Shown in pieces: positions 36,401 through 49,994 of a DNA stretch of 64,000 bases. The position numbers and the translations under genes were made by a program. Numbering within the stretch: the stretch's first letter is position 1; every line of letters begins with the position of its first letter. Where the stretch lies: assembly GCF_000002985.6 (NCBI RefSeq), contig NC_003284.9, forward strand, positions 12,586,001 to 12,650,000. Direction: 5' to 3'. The notes beneath the pieces are model-generated. The model did not search any database. It saw only the letters and a program-made list of their open reading frames with translations, and was not told where the DNA came from. Source of the DNA: Caenorhabditis elegans (Eukaryota > Nematoda > Chromadorea > Rhabditida > Rhabditidae).

Positions 36401-37304
36401 CATGGTTCTAAAGAATCACTGAGCAAGCGTATGGAGCAGGAGCGTATGAAGCAGTTTTGGCAAAAAGAGGTTAGTTGTTTTAGAAAAATACAAAATCAAT
36501 ATATTGAGTTTTTAGAAACATGAGAGCAGCCGTGACGATGCGAATGAAAACGCGTCATTTGTACATTCATTGGACGTCGAGTCGAATGTGGATTCTTGTT
36601 CTTCGACTGGTACTCAAGAAACATCAGAGAAAAAACGTCAAGAAAACGTTTTAGCTGTTGTTCCTTACAATCCAAAAAATATTTCAACACTTGTTGAAGA
36701 TCAATCTTCCAATACTTTGAAGCGAATGCTTGTGGATACTTCTTCTGATTTGGGCAAAGGTGTGTTACATTGTGAATCCTCATTTATGCAATATCGAATT
36801 TTTATGCCAATATTGTTAAAAGTATTTCACTATTATTATTAATATTTATTAGTATTTTCATATTTTACCAAAATATTGAATAAGAAACAGGTTCAACACT
36901 TTGGCAGATCTCCTGAAAAAATGTAAAACAAGTTAAAATTGATAAAAGATGGATACAACACATACCAATCTTGCGAAAAAGTAAATAAGTATTTACTTGT
37001 TATTAAAATTCTTTTTTCTATACAAATCGGTGTCAGAATCAGAAAGAACAAAATCAGAAAAACTCATTGGAAAATCAGTATTGAATCCTTTGTTATTTTT
37101 TTAAATTTAAAATGAAATTAGTATATATGTATATAAATAACGTATTTTAATGGTTTTTCAGACCAACCGCCAAAAAAGAAACGAGTTCCATCATCAATCT
37201 CATTTTCGAACGCCGAAAAGACTAGAATGGTTTTGACAACTACTTCAAACATTGGATCAGGATCGTCGTCTGGAGAAGAGATTCTGGAAAAGGAACTGAT
37301 TTAG
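33472..37304 (+). CDS. Gene C: diverged paralogue of gene B, nuclear-type protein
   Basis: Eleven exons give a 909-aa frame: 33,472-34,060; 34,110-34,492; 34,544-34,702; 34,800-34,973; 35,019-35,198; 35,260-35,529; 35,580-35,759; 35,959-36,267; 36,371-36,469; 36,516-36,759; 37,162-37,304. Residues about 87-195 match gene B closely (CEIGRY, YSIPILRIVQFGEYNDGKEP, then LVIELLDFF). Exons 3-9 all start and end in phase 0, are rich in Ser, Glu and Gln, and end in similar short coiled-coil-like stretches (RRLEQLMEQK, RRQFEQALDEKK), suggesting serial exon duplication. Exon 8 has an internal duplication around PLIPDLEMLFGKR and PLVPDLGMLLGKR. The C-terminal exon carries PPKKKRV, an SV40-type nuclear localisation signal. 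Intron 6 has a GC rather than GT donor (GCTAGT at 35,530). Function unknown. Confidence 0.8.
35849..35930 (+). repeat. Relic duplicate of the start of exon 8 of gene C, inside intron 7
   Basis: GAATAATCAAAAAAAGCACC and the following 60 bases match the acceptor-proximal part of exon 8 (35,957-36,035), including AAATATAC.CACGAAACGG. It has a possible acceptor (GCATTAG) but breaks the frame. It looks like a tandem duplication that has decayed. Confidence 0.8.
36030..36185 (+). repeat. In-frame ~78-bp tandem duplication within gene C exon 8
   Basis: Two adjacent copies encode GPLIPDLEMLFGKRSTS and RPLVPDLGMLLGKRFKS, each followed by a Ser/Thr-rich tail ending STSS. It preserves the reading frame. 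Confidence 0.8.
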
Positions 37305-39240
37305 ATCACCTAATATCAGGAAAAATTAGTAATTCATGCTAAATTTCACTGTCTTATTTTATATCAATTAATTATAATGCTCAAGTCTCCTCTCTCCCAT
37401 TATATCTTAACGTTTTTTATTTAAATATGTAATTGTATTAGGTTTATAATTGTATTAGGTATATAATTGTATTAGGTTTATAATTTTATTAGGTTTGTAT
37501 TAGGTTTTGTTTATAATTGTATTAGGTAACTAATCGTTTAATTTATTTCCATAATTATTGAGATTTCCATAGATTGACCACACTAATTTTATACTTATTT
37601 ATTTACCAGCCGTTCGCACGCGTGTGCTCCGACTGGTGTACAGCGCCATGCAGATTTGTATTTCAATAAATAGATATCACTGTGGCTCCTTGATTTTTGC
37701 CAACTTTCTTTGAAATTCGTAATTCAACCTCCGTTATTGTTTTTTCGAACAAGCGGTTTCGCTCCCGGAAGTATTTTTACCGTTTGCCCATTTACTTCTT
37801 TTATCTGAATCACTGGCTCGTCGCTTCTCCCATTGTCGCTCGCGATGAAATCTTGTTTTTATTTGCGAGCAGTGTTAGGGGTTTTTTATTTGACAAGACA
37901 ATTTAAACACTTGTTGCTTTGAAATAACAAAGCGATAACGTTTCATCATCGACTAGAAATTGTGATTAAATGTCTAGAAATCCACTTCGGCAATGAACAG
38001 CAACTTCTCAACTTCTCACCTTTTGTGATTGGCATTGCTTTGGTTGGTTGAAAAGTTGCGGCTATTCGCCGAGCAAAATTTCCAGATTTAAAGGTTTTAT
38101 GACAAATTGCTAGGGCAGTAAGTGAAATAAATGTGTACTTTTTCAGTACTACTGTTTTACTAGATCATAATTGAAACACTTCAGAAACTAATTTGTTATA
38201 AATACTGAAATTCTGATGTTGATTTGAGTACTGATAATCATCTGTCTTTTACATACTCAGTTCAGTGTTCAACCTGGGTCTCGTTTATTGTGGGCCATTT
38301 TTTATTATTTAGAATGGTTTTCATAATTCCGTTAATTAAAGCTAAGTGTTACTGCAAAAGCGGTCCGTTGTTTGTTTATAAATTTATTTTAGCTTTTCTC
38401 TGTACAAAAAAAATCAAACGCAAATAATTCAAAATCATTTACGTAATTTCCGAAAATTGCTCCCAAAGTAGATTTTGGAATTTTTAAAATAATTTTGAGG
38501 GTGTTTTGGAAATGTACAAATTTTGAAATAATACGGCAAACTCAATTTAAAAAACTTTAAACGAATTTCACCCAACTCGATCAAAAACTGATTTTTCCAG
38601 GTTCACAAAACAAGCTAAAATTGATTACTTTTTCAAACAAAAATGTGCAAAAATCCAATGAAAAAAAGTTTATTTTTCGTTTTTGGGCCTCTTCTCACGT
38701 TTGACAAAACGGGCTAGAAAAACAGAAACAATTGCGTAGGAATCGAATCAGTGAAGAAAAAGGATGGGGGTGATGGGATCATCTACAATACCAGTAATCT
38801 ACGTGAATCTTTGTATTGCCAAACCATAAGTATTTTAAACTTGGAGAAGAAACAGTAGGAAGAAAAAGAGAAATGTATGAGAGACGAAGGATATCAAAAT
38901 TTACAATCAGAAATGAACAAAGTGAAACAAAAACAAACCAATATGGATGAAAGGAACTGTGAAAATTTGAAAACGATTTCCAGAATTTTTGAAAGTGTGT
39001 AGTTCCAGGGAAGAAATGCCCAGGTAACTTTTAAATCACAAAAAGAAAATAATATATGTTTTTACAACGAAAAGTGTACCAATTGATATTTTCAGACGAG
39101 AAATGTCAATTATCTAGAGATGAATAAAAAATTAGAAAAAGGGCAGATACCAGACAAAAAGGAAAATACCAAGAAAAGCAAGCAAGTGAACATGTAAAGG
39201 AAGAAGTGTACAAATAAGAAATCTCCAACAATTTCAAGTT
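37305..39240. other. Intergenic region, genes C and ivns-1-like converge
   Basis: It holds the 3' ends of two convergent genes. A tandem repeat lies at 37,428-37,530, and AATAAA at about 37,666 is a possible poly(A) signal. No other gene is supportable; the frames at 37,697-37,906 and 38,224-38,427 look like chance open frames. Confidence 0.5.
37428..37530 (+). repeat. ~19-nt tandem repeat, AATTGTATTAGGTTTAT type
   Basis: Five or six imperfect copies of TAATTGTATTAGGTTTA in the presumed 3' flank of gene C. Confidence 0.85.
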
Positions 39241-42200
39241 TTAAGGAGAAGAGGGTGCGGTGGAAGTAGCTTCATCGTCCATGAGGCTTGAGTCTTCTTC
39301 CTCGTGCTCTTCGAGAATCTGCTGTGGACAGTGCTGCCAGTTACGCCAGCCGATTTGTTCTGAAATGTTAAATATTACTTTTCAAAAAATCAGACGAAGT
39401 AACTAACCATTCTCCAAAAGCTCGATTGTGTCAAGGAACTTGACGCCGTTGAAACCTCCAATGCAGAAGATCACGTTTCCGGCGGTGACAACGGCATGGG
39501 TGTTGGCTCTGAAAATTTGGAAATGTTTTAATATTTTATGAAATTGGTGAGACTCTACTATCTAATTTTATAAAGCTATGCGCAAAATTATATACTAGCA
39601 TATTTTTTAAAAAGCAACACCAAAGCAACACCAAAGCAAAACCAAAGACTTGTTCAAAAATATATTCTCACCTTGGAGTAGTCAAAGTTGGACCAACACG
39701 CCATTGAGACGAAGGACTGTCTAGAATCTCCACAGTATCCAATGACTGAGTTCCATCGTGCCCTCCAATCACGTATAAAGTGTCACGAACCACAGCCACA
39801 GCACCTCCGCGTCTTGCCTGACGAAGCTTCGGAAGTTGACGCCATGCATTGGTTTTTGGATCGAATGCTTCAACAGAGTCCATGCATGTCCAGCGATCGC
39901 AACCACCGGCAGCCACAACAAGCCCTTTCCAAGTGCAGACTCCGGCTTGATATCTTGGATGTTCCATTGACGCCATCGGCTCCCATTCAGCTTCTTCAGT
40001 ACCCAGCTTTGTAGTGTCTAGGCGCTCACAATCTTTCAGAACTTTCTGATCAAATGATCCTCCAATGCAGTAGACGTAGTTGTCAATAGTGGCACATCCA
40101 TTATGACATCTAGCAGTTGCCAGGTTTGGAAGTGGAGCCCATACATCAGCCTTTGGATCGTAAATCTCACAACTCTTGAGGTCATTGTTTCCATTACTAC
40201 CCGCAACAGCGAAGACTTTTCCGCCATGAATGGTACAGTCAAATCGACCTCTTTCTGCCTTCATTTTGGCAACATTTCTCCACTTGCCATTGACAACGTC
40301 ATATTCTTCAACGCTTCTCAAGCATTCTCCACGATCATAGCCTCCGCACACGAAAATCTTTCCATTCAAAAATGAGGCTCCAATGGAGCAACGTGGAGCA
40401 CTCATGCACTCCAGTGGTTTTTGCTGCTTTCCGGTGCACGAAATCAAGCGAGAAAGAAGAGCAGCTTTTTGAGAATCAACCGGACATGGCTCGCGTTTGG
40501 TGCGCAAAAGTTCCTCGTTGTCCGTAAGCTGAAGGCTAAGCACGCAGAGGCGACGATACAGAACGACAAGAGCAACCCAGTATTGTGCTGAAAAATAGGA
40601 AGAGTAAACGAAAACATTTTGTATTTTTAAATATATTATTATGGTTACAATTGTTGTAGGCCAAGTGATTTTGAGATAGTAAATTGCTTTTATCCACTTA
40701 CGGGCTGTCTGATGAGTGGAAATTAGTCGTGCCTCGATTGTATCTTGCGGGTCCGAGTCATCAGTTCCAGCTGATTCGAGACTTTCGTTCGACGCGTTCA
40801 TGTTTGGAAGACGAGACGCATTGAGTCGTACTGGAACAGCTCCATTCACTCTGTGCTGAACAACTGAGTTGATGATAGGCTCCTGAGCAGTCATAGCTTT
40901 CGCCACGTCTTTTCTATCTTTTCCAGATTTTTTGTAGTCTTGAATGATATCGCAACTGCCGACTGACGAACGCTCATCCATTTCAATGCAATCTGCCAAG
41001 TGGTTCTCCTCCATGTACAAGATGTGCGTCTAAAAATGGTTTAATTGATCACAGATGATACATACAAGGTTATCACAGATATCGGGAGAATTTTAGTTTG
41101 ATACGAAACAAACCTTGCATGTGAGAAGGTCGATCGAGTGCTCCGCACGGTCATGTGGCATGTTTTGGAAGTAAAACAAAGCCATCTCTGCCAATCCTCC
41201 ATTGTTATTAGCGTTGTTCGTCACTTTTCCATCTTCAGCAGGCACAATAATTCTGACCTAAAATGAAAGAAATTTTTTTTTCTTCCAATATCGGGACAGG
41301 AAAACCAGAATCATCTACAACGAAACTAGTCAATTTTTCGTTGACAAGTCGAACTCTCACTTGATCTCTAATGTGATCTATCAGATCATCATTTTCTAAT
41401 TATATCCATTGATAATATCTACCAAAACTTATCATTCAAAAAAAAACTCACCTGAATGACGGGAAGCTGTGTGAATTCCTTGCTGTCATTTACAATCGAA
41501 TCAAAGTTGTCGACTATGAACTGATCTACTTTGCCCATGAGGAATGTGTCGTTGTGGAAGTTCGCCTGTCGACGAATTCCTGAGAATAGAAGTTATAAAA
41601 CCGTAAAGCACCCGCATGAATGTACCAATGCAATTGGAAAGCTGCAGATTTTCGGCAAGGTATGCCGCACACGCACGAATAACTGGAATCATTTGGAGAG
41701 CGTAGGCGGTTTTGTACAGCTCCGCCACTTTACGCGAACTGATTTCCAAACTGAAAAGTTGGGGATTAGATAAATGTAAACATCACGCTCCTTTGGTACA
41801 GATATTTTGTTCTTATTAATTGATTTCAAATGTTTTAAATCTAAATTGTTTATTTTCCGTCGTCTAAAATTAGGCATTTTTGATAGGTCGTTTCTCAACA
41901 ATGATTTTGATTTTTCTCATTATTTCATTTGATAACACTCATGTATTTAACTGCCGGCCAGTCTTATCAAATTTGTCTCTCTCTCTCTCGCTTATTATGT
42001 CGTCAGAAAGCATGTTCATGTGAAGATTGCGTGTCGCATGAAAATTGGGCGAAGATTAATTAACTGATATGACTTACTTAGCGGTGTAGGCAAAGTTGAC
42101 AAGCGCCTCGAAACATTCAAAGTCGGTTTGCGAGAATTCGTAAAAAGTTGTCGATGATTTTTGTGGTTTTTGGGCCGACACAGGTGCTCCATTCTCGTGA

Positions 42201-43043
42201 GCAACTTCTCCATTTCCATTGGTAATTCCGTTGGTGTGGCCGTTGGTAGGGCTGGAGGAAGTTGGCGATTTTTCTGCAATTAAAACTAATAAAAAATGTT
42301 AACTATTAAAACAAAAATATACCGTCTTGACTGCTTTCATTCTCCTCGTTGAACATGTCCAATAGCGCCGGTGAGACCGCAGCGAGTACAACCTTGTGAA
42401 CGAAAATCTCGCGTTCCTTGACAAAAAGCACGGCATCACAGAGCTCGCGGTTTCTTCTGAACGTATTGAGTCTATCCAACAGGTCGTTCTAAAAAAAAAA
42501 TTTTCTGTGCAATTGAAAAGATGTTTGAAATTTGAAACTATACAGATACACATTCTGCAGCGACACGTATGTGCAAAACCCCAACTGTTCGGGACATCAA
42601 GAGGACACTTGTACTTTTTGATGAGTAAAAAAAGAAGAAAAAATCTCTTACCTTGATGCTCGGATCGCGGAGCATAAGAGTGTAGGCTTCCTTCTCATCG
42701 AGAGCCTCTTGTCCCCAATTGTCCGTCTCGTCGGCACGCATCGAAACAGCCGAACGATTACGTTTCGGGATGAGCGTGAGCACGTTGGTCTGCGAAAAAT
42801 AGAATGCTTGAGTTTGTTACAAGAAGTTTTGTGAGATGTGAAGGTAAAATAACATTATGCCCGTGAGTCGGCGTGACTCCAATGTATAACTTCATTTCCT
42901 TTGGATTTATTGACCCGTGTAGAAAAAGCCAATAACCATAGTAGCCTCACCTTATTCAAAACCGGCTTATCCATGGCGAAAGCCACGATTTCCGGAACTT
43001 TCGGACGCTCCTCGGTAAGGTCGATGTTCAGTTCGAGGGGCAT
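39241..43043 (-). CDS. ivns-1: BTB-BACK-Kelch protein, IVNS1ABP (NS1-BP) orthologue-like
   Basis: Eleven exons give 817 aa: 43,043-42,951; 42,789-42,652; 42,488-42,323; 42,273-42,078; 41,750-41,626; 41,579-41,452; 41,257-41,114; 41,029-40,702; 40,587-39,672; 39,508-39,408; 39,359-39,241. Phases agree at every junction. BTB begins near residue 78 (NDLLDRLNTFRRNRELCDAV) and is split by an Asn/Gly/Ser-rich insert (about 134-170) before FECFEALVNFAYTA. BACK follows at about 210-300. Six kelch repeats span about 500-785, with GGYDRGECLRSVE, AGSNGNNDLKSCE, GGSFD, GGCDRWTCMDSVE, GGHDGTQSLDTVE and GGFNGVKFLDTIE. This order closely follows vertebrate IVNS1ABP, a family linked to actin, mRNA processing and Cullin-3 adaptors. 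A cluster of acidic residues ends the protein. The symbol is given by family likeness, not a search. Confidence 0.88.
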
Positions 43044-43097
43044 TGTTGATTAATAGATGAGTGAGTTGGTTGATGGCAGTTGGTTTTAAGCGACCAA

Positions 43098-43115
43098 AGA
43101 AGAGCCGAGGCTGAA
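43098..43115 (-). promoter_or_regulatory. Probable trans-splice acceptor of the ivns-1-like gene
   Basis: On the minus strand, AACTTTTTTCAG|CCTCGG lies about 65 bases upstream of the ATG at 43,043. No 5' exon that would add coding sequence is evident, so a spliced-leader site or a 5'-UTR intron is likely. Confidence 0.5.
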
Positions 43116-46100
43116 AAAAGTTAATATAATTATAGCGTTGTAATTGAATAAAAAGCTTGTTGAGAGATCAAGGAGAAGGATGTAGTTACTTTTTAAACTG
43201 GCGATATCTATGAATTCTTTTCAGTTACATCAAATATTTTAACTATAAAAAACAAAAGAACAACAATAGCAAAACAAGAGAGTGTAGAAGGATGACTACA
43301 GAGAAGTGAACAAAAAAAATTTAGCGCTTTTCTCCTTCTTCTTCTTCTTCCTTCAATTGCTTTACTCACTCACTACAAACTCACGTGGCGCCTTTGGTCA
43401 GAGACGTCTAGTACTCCACAAATTTTGCTCTCACTGTGTGTGTGGCCCCCGGCTCTACGCGCACGCGCGCACGTTAGCCACTATCCCTTCGAGGGTCCAC
43501 TGAAATGGGAAGAAGGGACACGAGTCCACAGCCTCTAGTGTTGCGCAGTGCCTCTTTTTTCGCTGGGTGCTATGGCGGAACAAGGGTGGCTTGAAACACA
43601 CTCACACACAAACACACCCTCACTTGTGTTTTTCGTTTTCTCTGGTTTCGTTTCCACCACTTTTCATCTGTCAACCATTTGTTTTATTTATGCTGGAGCA
43701 TTGATTGCGAGGCAGACAAAAATTGGAGGGTTCCTCCCACACATTCAAAAAAACAAAACAAAAGGATTCGGATTTTGATTGACTGCAGCTATTTTTATAG
43801 CTGAATGGATAAAGTGCAATAGTGCAGGGTACTCGAACATGTTTGCAATTCGCAAAAGAGATGTAAAAACACTAACATGCTCAAGTTAGAACATAATACA
43901 AACTCTGAAATGAAGCTAATTCTTAATATTTATTTGTTAGTGAGTCATATATGTACATGTTTCTTGACTACGAGAATAAGTTGTATTTTGTTTTAACTAG
44001 AAATTGGAACGACTGTAATGAAATGAACAAAAACGCAAGTTACCGCATGATTATTGAAAGGAAACCTAAGGAAACGAAAACTCTTGAAAAAATAAAACAA
44101 AATATATGGGAGAACTTTTTGGCTCCCATCCAAGACACCAAACATTTGCCGAACGAGGAGGAGCATTCGAGAATATGAGACCGAACATGTGACGGTTTTT
44201 TCGAAAAATGTTTGCGAAATGAGCCGAGTGTCGCCATCATCCAACTAAATGTTGACCAGTTGGATAGGAGAGCAAGAATGAACGAGAGGAAATAGAGAAG
44301 AAGCGGACGAAAATATATGTGAACGGCGATGTGTTGTCATTCGAGCACAACTGAAGAGGGGGACATGGTGAGGGAACGGATAAGGTGTTTTGGTTTATTC
44401 TTTTTTATTATTTAAATTTGTTTTGTTTTGTTTTGGTATAAGAGGTACATTCTTGGCAAATCCAAAGTCGAGAATTAAATTTAGATTTTAAACAAATTAA
44501 AATTTCGCAAATTGCAATGTTTATTATTTTCAAAATTAAGCTAGTGATAAGTAAAACTGATATTTTTAACAGAAAAGAGGCTTTGTAAGGAAGAAGGAAA
44601 AAGTTACGTATTTGTACAGACAAAAACTGGAGCGAAGGGCACAGTAATGGGCGGAGCGTATTGGACTTTTGGTTGCAAAGCGTCCCCCTCCGGCTGACAT
44701 ACACGCACGCAATCAGACATACACACACAGACAAAAAAAGAGTGCTTGCGAGACAGAAAGGCATGTTGCGAAGGGCGGAGTGGAAGAAGGGCTGATAAGA
44801 AGGCGAAAACCTTCGGGGGTTACCCTTTTCATCTTCAGACTCGTGTCGTCTTTCCCAAATCAATGTTGAACAAGGAACGTTGAAAGCGAAAATTTAAAGA
44901 TCATCTTCGGAATGAAGAAAAATAGGGGCCTCTACATTGATAACGACCCTTTGATGAATGAATTTCAAAAAGGTACAAAAATAGAGAAATGTACAAAAGT
45001 GGAACGATATTTTTTTATGATTATATTTTCTCATAGTGTTTTCATTCGGTTTGCAGCAAATTAAGAGAACAAACACAATGTGGAGACTTGGGAATATTTT
45101 CAGCGTTTCTAGGACATTTGCTGTTTGAACGTTTATGTGTATGAATTGTTGTTGAATCAAGAAAAAAAAACACAGGAGTTTGAGGAGAAGCTGGATGAAC
45201 AAAAATAATATCAAAAAAGAGAAAAAAACATGAATTTTGATTCTCAACAAGTTTGTTTAAGATGAGTACTAGATTGCTGTGCCGAAACCATACAGTTCAA
45301 CATATTAATTCGTAAAACGTTTAAAATCGAATTATAACTCCTGAATTCTCACAGACAAAAACTATTGCAACCATCCGGAAGTAGACCGATGTTCTCTGAA
45401 ACGCCATTTGTCAAAAAAAATATCCATCATGTTGCAATGGACTCGATCTCGCCACATGGCGTCTCCTCTCAATGATAAGCTTTCTATATCTGACTTTCAG
45501 CTCGACGGAACAAAGAACAAAAGGAGACCATAGACCCACAATACGACGACTGAGTTAATGTCACAACAAAAAGATTAGTGTACTGGTTGAGAGATTATTA
45601 AATTGCAAAATGAAGATGCAGTGTTCCACGTCCGATTGCAAATTAAATTTGGTTGGGTTAGAAAAACGAAGAAAAAGAAATAAAAAGAAAGGGAGAGAAT
45701 TCAATTCAATTTTTTTCGTTCAACAAGAAAAAAAACAGCAAAACAAAATTATTGGCTACTCAAGAGAAATATATAATTTCACCACATCTACATTCAACTC
45801 ATCGAGTGATGAGGGGTTCAAATAACCGATGCTTCTTTCTTCTTTATTTCCTTTCATTTTTTCTCCATTTCAACTCTCATAGCAATTGTCACGTTTGCTC
45901 CCCGGTGGTTGAAGGGGGACCAAGGTGCAAAGCGTCAGAGAGTATGAAATTGGGTCCTGGATAGACAATATCTGTGTGATGAAACAGGGGGAGGAGGAGT
46001 CAGAAACTACGGATTTCAAAAACCGAACCGCGCACGTGTGCAAATAAATAGTTCAAAGTGTTGCGTGGCAAATGGTTTGGTCAGTGCAAATATGAACAGC

Positions 46101-49100
46101 TCAATCTTAGATCCTATAGAGGACACAATTGCAAAACTTTAAACCAAAGGTGATGCAAAAATAAAATGGGAAGATATCTGATTTAGGAATAGCAATTTCT
46201 GAATGAATTTGGTTGAACGACGCGGGAACTGTTGCGTGTTGAATATACAATAAATGTATTTTCAATGGTTCTATTTTTAAAAAAAATCGAGGGAGCTTAA
46301 ACATTTAACCTTACACTTTTTTTACTAGTTAGCAACACAGTCAAGTAAGTTTAGTAAAATGGAAAGGTAACACATAGCAGTCTAATTTGTAAAAGCTATT
46401 CTGACCACCACAAATCATTGATTCAGAACAGTTAACATCATTATTTAGCAATCCCTCCTTTATCTTCTTTTTATAGCCAACAAGTTGGTTGTTTGAATTG
46501 AAGGAACATGCGAATGATAATTGATAATCACAAAGATCAGACTAGATGAGACCAGGAATCAGGCAAAAAAAAACACTTAATTCGACATGACAGGAAGAAG
46601 ACAATTCTCTACTCTGGTAATGTAATCAGGTAGTCATTGTTGTAGTTGGTTCGAAGTTTTATAAAAGAAATGAACAAAACTGCTGATGGTCAGGTATGTA
46701 TAAACTGGAGGGTTTTAGTGTAATGTCTATGCAACATTGCAAACTGAATGTAAAGCGAAAAAAAGGGGATGTCTAAAAAAGCGAAATAGATTGCAAAAGT
46801 GAAAGGGGCGGGTCGTGTGGAAATGAGATTTCCGGTGCTGCATCGGTGCAACAACATGCATAAAATGCACATTGAAGCACAAAAAGGAAGGCTTTAATAA
46901 AAGATAGAAGACTTGGTGGTTTTTTGATTTTCTTTGAGAAATAAGAGGAAGCCCAGGGAAACTTGAACCAACTAGCGTGCTTTTCTGAATAGTTAAGAAG
47001 GAAGCTTTTGGAATGCGAGAGTGGAGGAAAAAAACGATTTCTGATTTTGCTCTTTGTCGAGACTAGGGAAAACCTCTGAACTACACTAATAATCTATTCT
47101 GAAAAATACATTTCCGGGTTGGGAAAACTGATAGAATTCAGCAAAAATAGAATGCTGACACTAGGAGTTTTGCAGGTGAAATTGCAAGCAACTATACTCT
47201 CATTAAAATTTTGCATTCCACAGTTGGAAATCTGATGAAATATTTTAACATAAAAATTGGAATCCGGGATTTTTTCTTTGTGATATTTTGGTTTTAAAAA
47301 ATAGCAAGTATTTCAAAAAGATTTTTTCAGAAAAATTCAATTATTGGATTTTTAATCTACTTATTCCGGAATAATTGCAATTGTTTACAAATCATACATC
47401 ACAAATTTTTATGTTCACATTAAGCAAATCATACTCTTTCTTTTTAATCCATGTTTGCGAGTTGGCTGTGATTAGAGATTTAGGAATTATTTCTGAACAA
47501 TATTTACTACAAGGATTGCAAATATTTATCTACCCAACATTCAAATTTTGGAAAAAAAAACATTATACGCTTTTTTTTTGAAATAACTTTTGTTCAATGT
47601 ATCGTTTTAAAGGAATTAAAATTTGCTCTAAGAAAATAAATCCAAGAAGAGTTTCATACAAGCTTGAGAACAAAGTTTGCGTGCGAATTCCTAATGGACG
47701 TGCTCATAAGATCAAAGCGACCGAATTCTTTCAATTCTATCCTTGAACAGCTTATAATAAGTACTTATCGTTCTTAAAGTATTTTTTGATCTCCGGCTCA
47801 GGTCGCCCCCGTGAATGAGATACATCGCATGCTACCATTGATAAATGTTACAAGCTGTGAGAAGATAGAAATGTGTGAGGGTCAAGCGGTCACTCGCTGG
47901 TTGTATAGTTGCGTTGGTGAAAAAGTCATCAAAAATCGTAATTTGAAGCTAAAAATAAATACAATCAAACTTCAAAGTGCTGAACTCCCAGCACAATTGA
48001 CATTTTCTAAATATACGATGACTGATCATTCAGATAGAAAGCAAAGTCCTTATTGATAACGAAAAAGTACGGTTCACGTGAGCGGCGATTAGATGATAGC
48101 ATTTTTTCCGAGAAAAGTTACAGAAAAACTGGGAAAAGGAAGAGCAGCAAATCGCTTTTTTTGTTTCGAATTGCAAAAAAAAATGTAGACAGACTGTTTC
48201 TTCGATTAGACACATATGCTAACAGTAAGAATTTTTGTTTGGTGGGTGACAAACCTCGTCAAAAATGTAGATCGAAAATCAGTGGGTGTCACCGTGTCAC
48301 TGTGTCCAAACCTCAAACTTGTTGTAGATCGTCACTTCCGTTGAATGACGTTTTCTGAAACAAAAGAGAACGCGTTTCTAGGAAATTGTCATGTTTTGAA
48401 AAAAAAAGTGCATTGAAAGGCGTGTAGTCAAGGTGATAATGGGAAAATGTATCCACAAAACAAAAAATTTACATCCAAGAAACCTTGGGACATATGTAGC
48501 ACATTTCTAAATGAGTGATGTTATATTGAGAGCGACAAAAAGATACAAAAACTGAATACATTGAAATTTCTGCATTCAGAGTGATGATATAAACTCCTAA
48601 AAAATCAGGCGGCGTTTATTTATTATTATTGGCATGAGGTAAACAGCACATGCCAATTGGATTTTTAAGTTTAACAAAAACAGTTCTGAAATTGTCACAA
48701 GGTTGAACAAACAGTTTAATTTTCAGAAATCGGAATTTTTGTTTTCTGAAATTAGATTTGAACAAGCACAATGTTATGAAAAAGAGAGTTCACGGCAAAA
48801 TTCTAGTCAGCAAAACCACGTGGAACAAAAAATTTCCACGTACCGTTAACCGATTCATGCCAACTCTTAATTACTTTTATAAGTCAATGTTATTGTGAGA
48901 ATTGTTCCCAAAAACACGTGAAATTGAGACAAAAATCAGCGAAAATAAGGCATGTCCTACAGAAACAAATAATATTTGCTCAAGGGCTCTGATCCTTGAC
49001 TACCTCTCACTGTTTCTCAAAGAGCATGCTTCAAAACACATAACAAAAAAGCACTGACAAAAAAAGGAAGGAAAATAGCAACCAAATAAGAACAACTATC

Positions 49101-49733
49101 TGCGGAAGAACAGACGAACGTTTTTTGAATCAAGCGCAATATTGCATTAGAGCAGACTTGCATCTATCTACACTCTCTGTCTAAACGCGTCAACAACTCT
49201 GTGTCGGTGCGCATAGGGTACAGATAACATGTATTCGAGAGACGCATGGAGAGAGACAAAAAAATACAAGCGAACTGAACATACACAACTGTTATAGATT
49301 GGGTAAAGGGGAAATGGACCTAGAATGGTGAAGGATGTGTTGTTTTCAAAAAAAAAAATGCCACTTAATAATTTTCCAATCAGGTGTGCAGGGTATGACT
49401 CATATGAAAGGCGGGTTACAATCAAAAATTTTTACTCATAATTTGCATGGTTAGAAAAAAAAATTATTTTAATATATTTATGTTTTTCCGTAACTTAATT
49501 TTTGGTTTTGTTCCACAACTCATAATGGTTTGTTTCAATGGAAAATCAATTCCGAAACTATATAGACTACCGTTTACCGACAACGCTAGCTGAAATTTAA
49601 GACAACCTATATACTAACTTCCTGACTTGGCATTGAAATGTAAGACCAATAGAAGAAACAAGGCAGTTTGGATCATCTGCTGTCAATCTGAATTTATTCA
49701 TAAAGTTATACAGTGCACTGACAATATGTGCAC

Positions 49734-49994
49734 CAGAGGTGTGCGGTAAATCTCAAAATTAGTAGAGAATTCTGAATAAAAATTTGGTGTGTGAATAAGT
49801 TCAGTGTAGAGTGTCTGCTCAAGCATAAAAATAACTCAATTTTGTGCCATTTTACTAAATTTCTGGGGACAAAATCAATAGTTTTGGTCAAAATTGTAGT
49901 GTCAAATTTTTGATGTGTGCGGCAAATTTCGAAATTTGTCGAGCTCGGCAAATTCGGCAAACGGCAAATTAGGCAAACTTGCTGCACACCCCTG
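49734..49994. mobile_element. hAT-like MITE (261 bp)
   Basis: The termini are CAGAGGTGTGC...GCACACCCCTG, inverted with one mismatch, flanked by a perfect 8-bp duplication ATGTGCAC (49,726-49,733 and 49,995-50,002). The right half is rich in GGCAAATT/AATTTGCC-type motifs. It has no coding capacity and sits about 150 bp beyond the 3' end of the collagen gene. Confidence 0.85.

Noticed and set aside
43790-43850. tRNA-like stretch (TAGCTGAATGG and GGTACTCGAAC)
   Set aside because: Weak A- and B-box likeness, but no acceptor-stem pairing or anticodon arm could be built.
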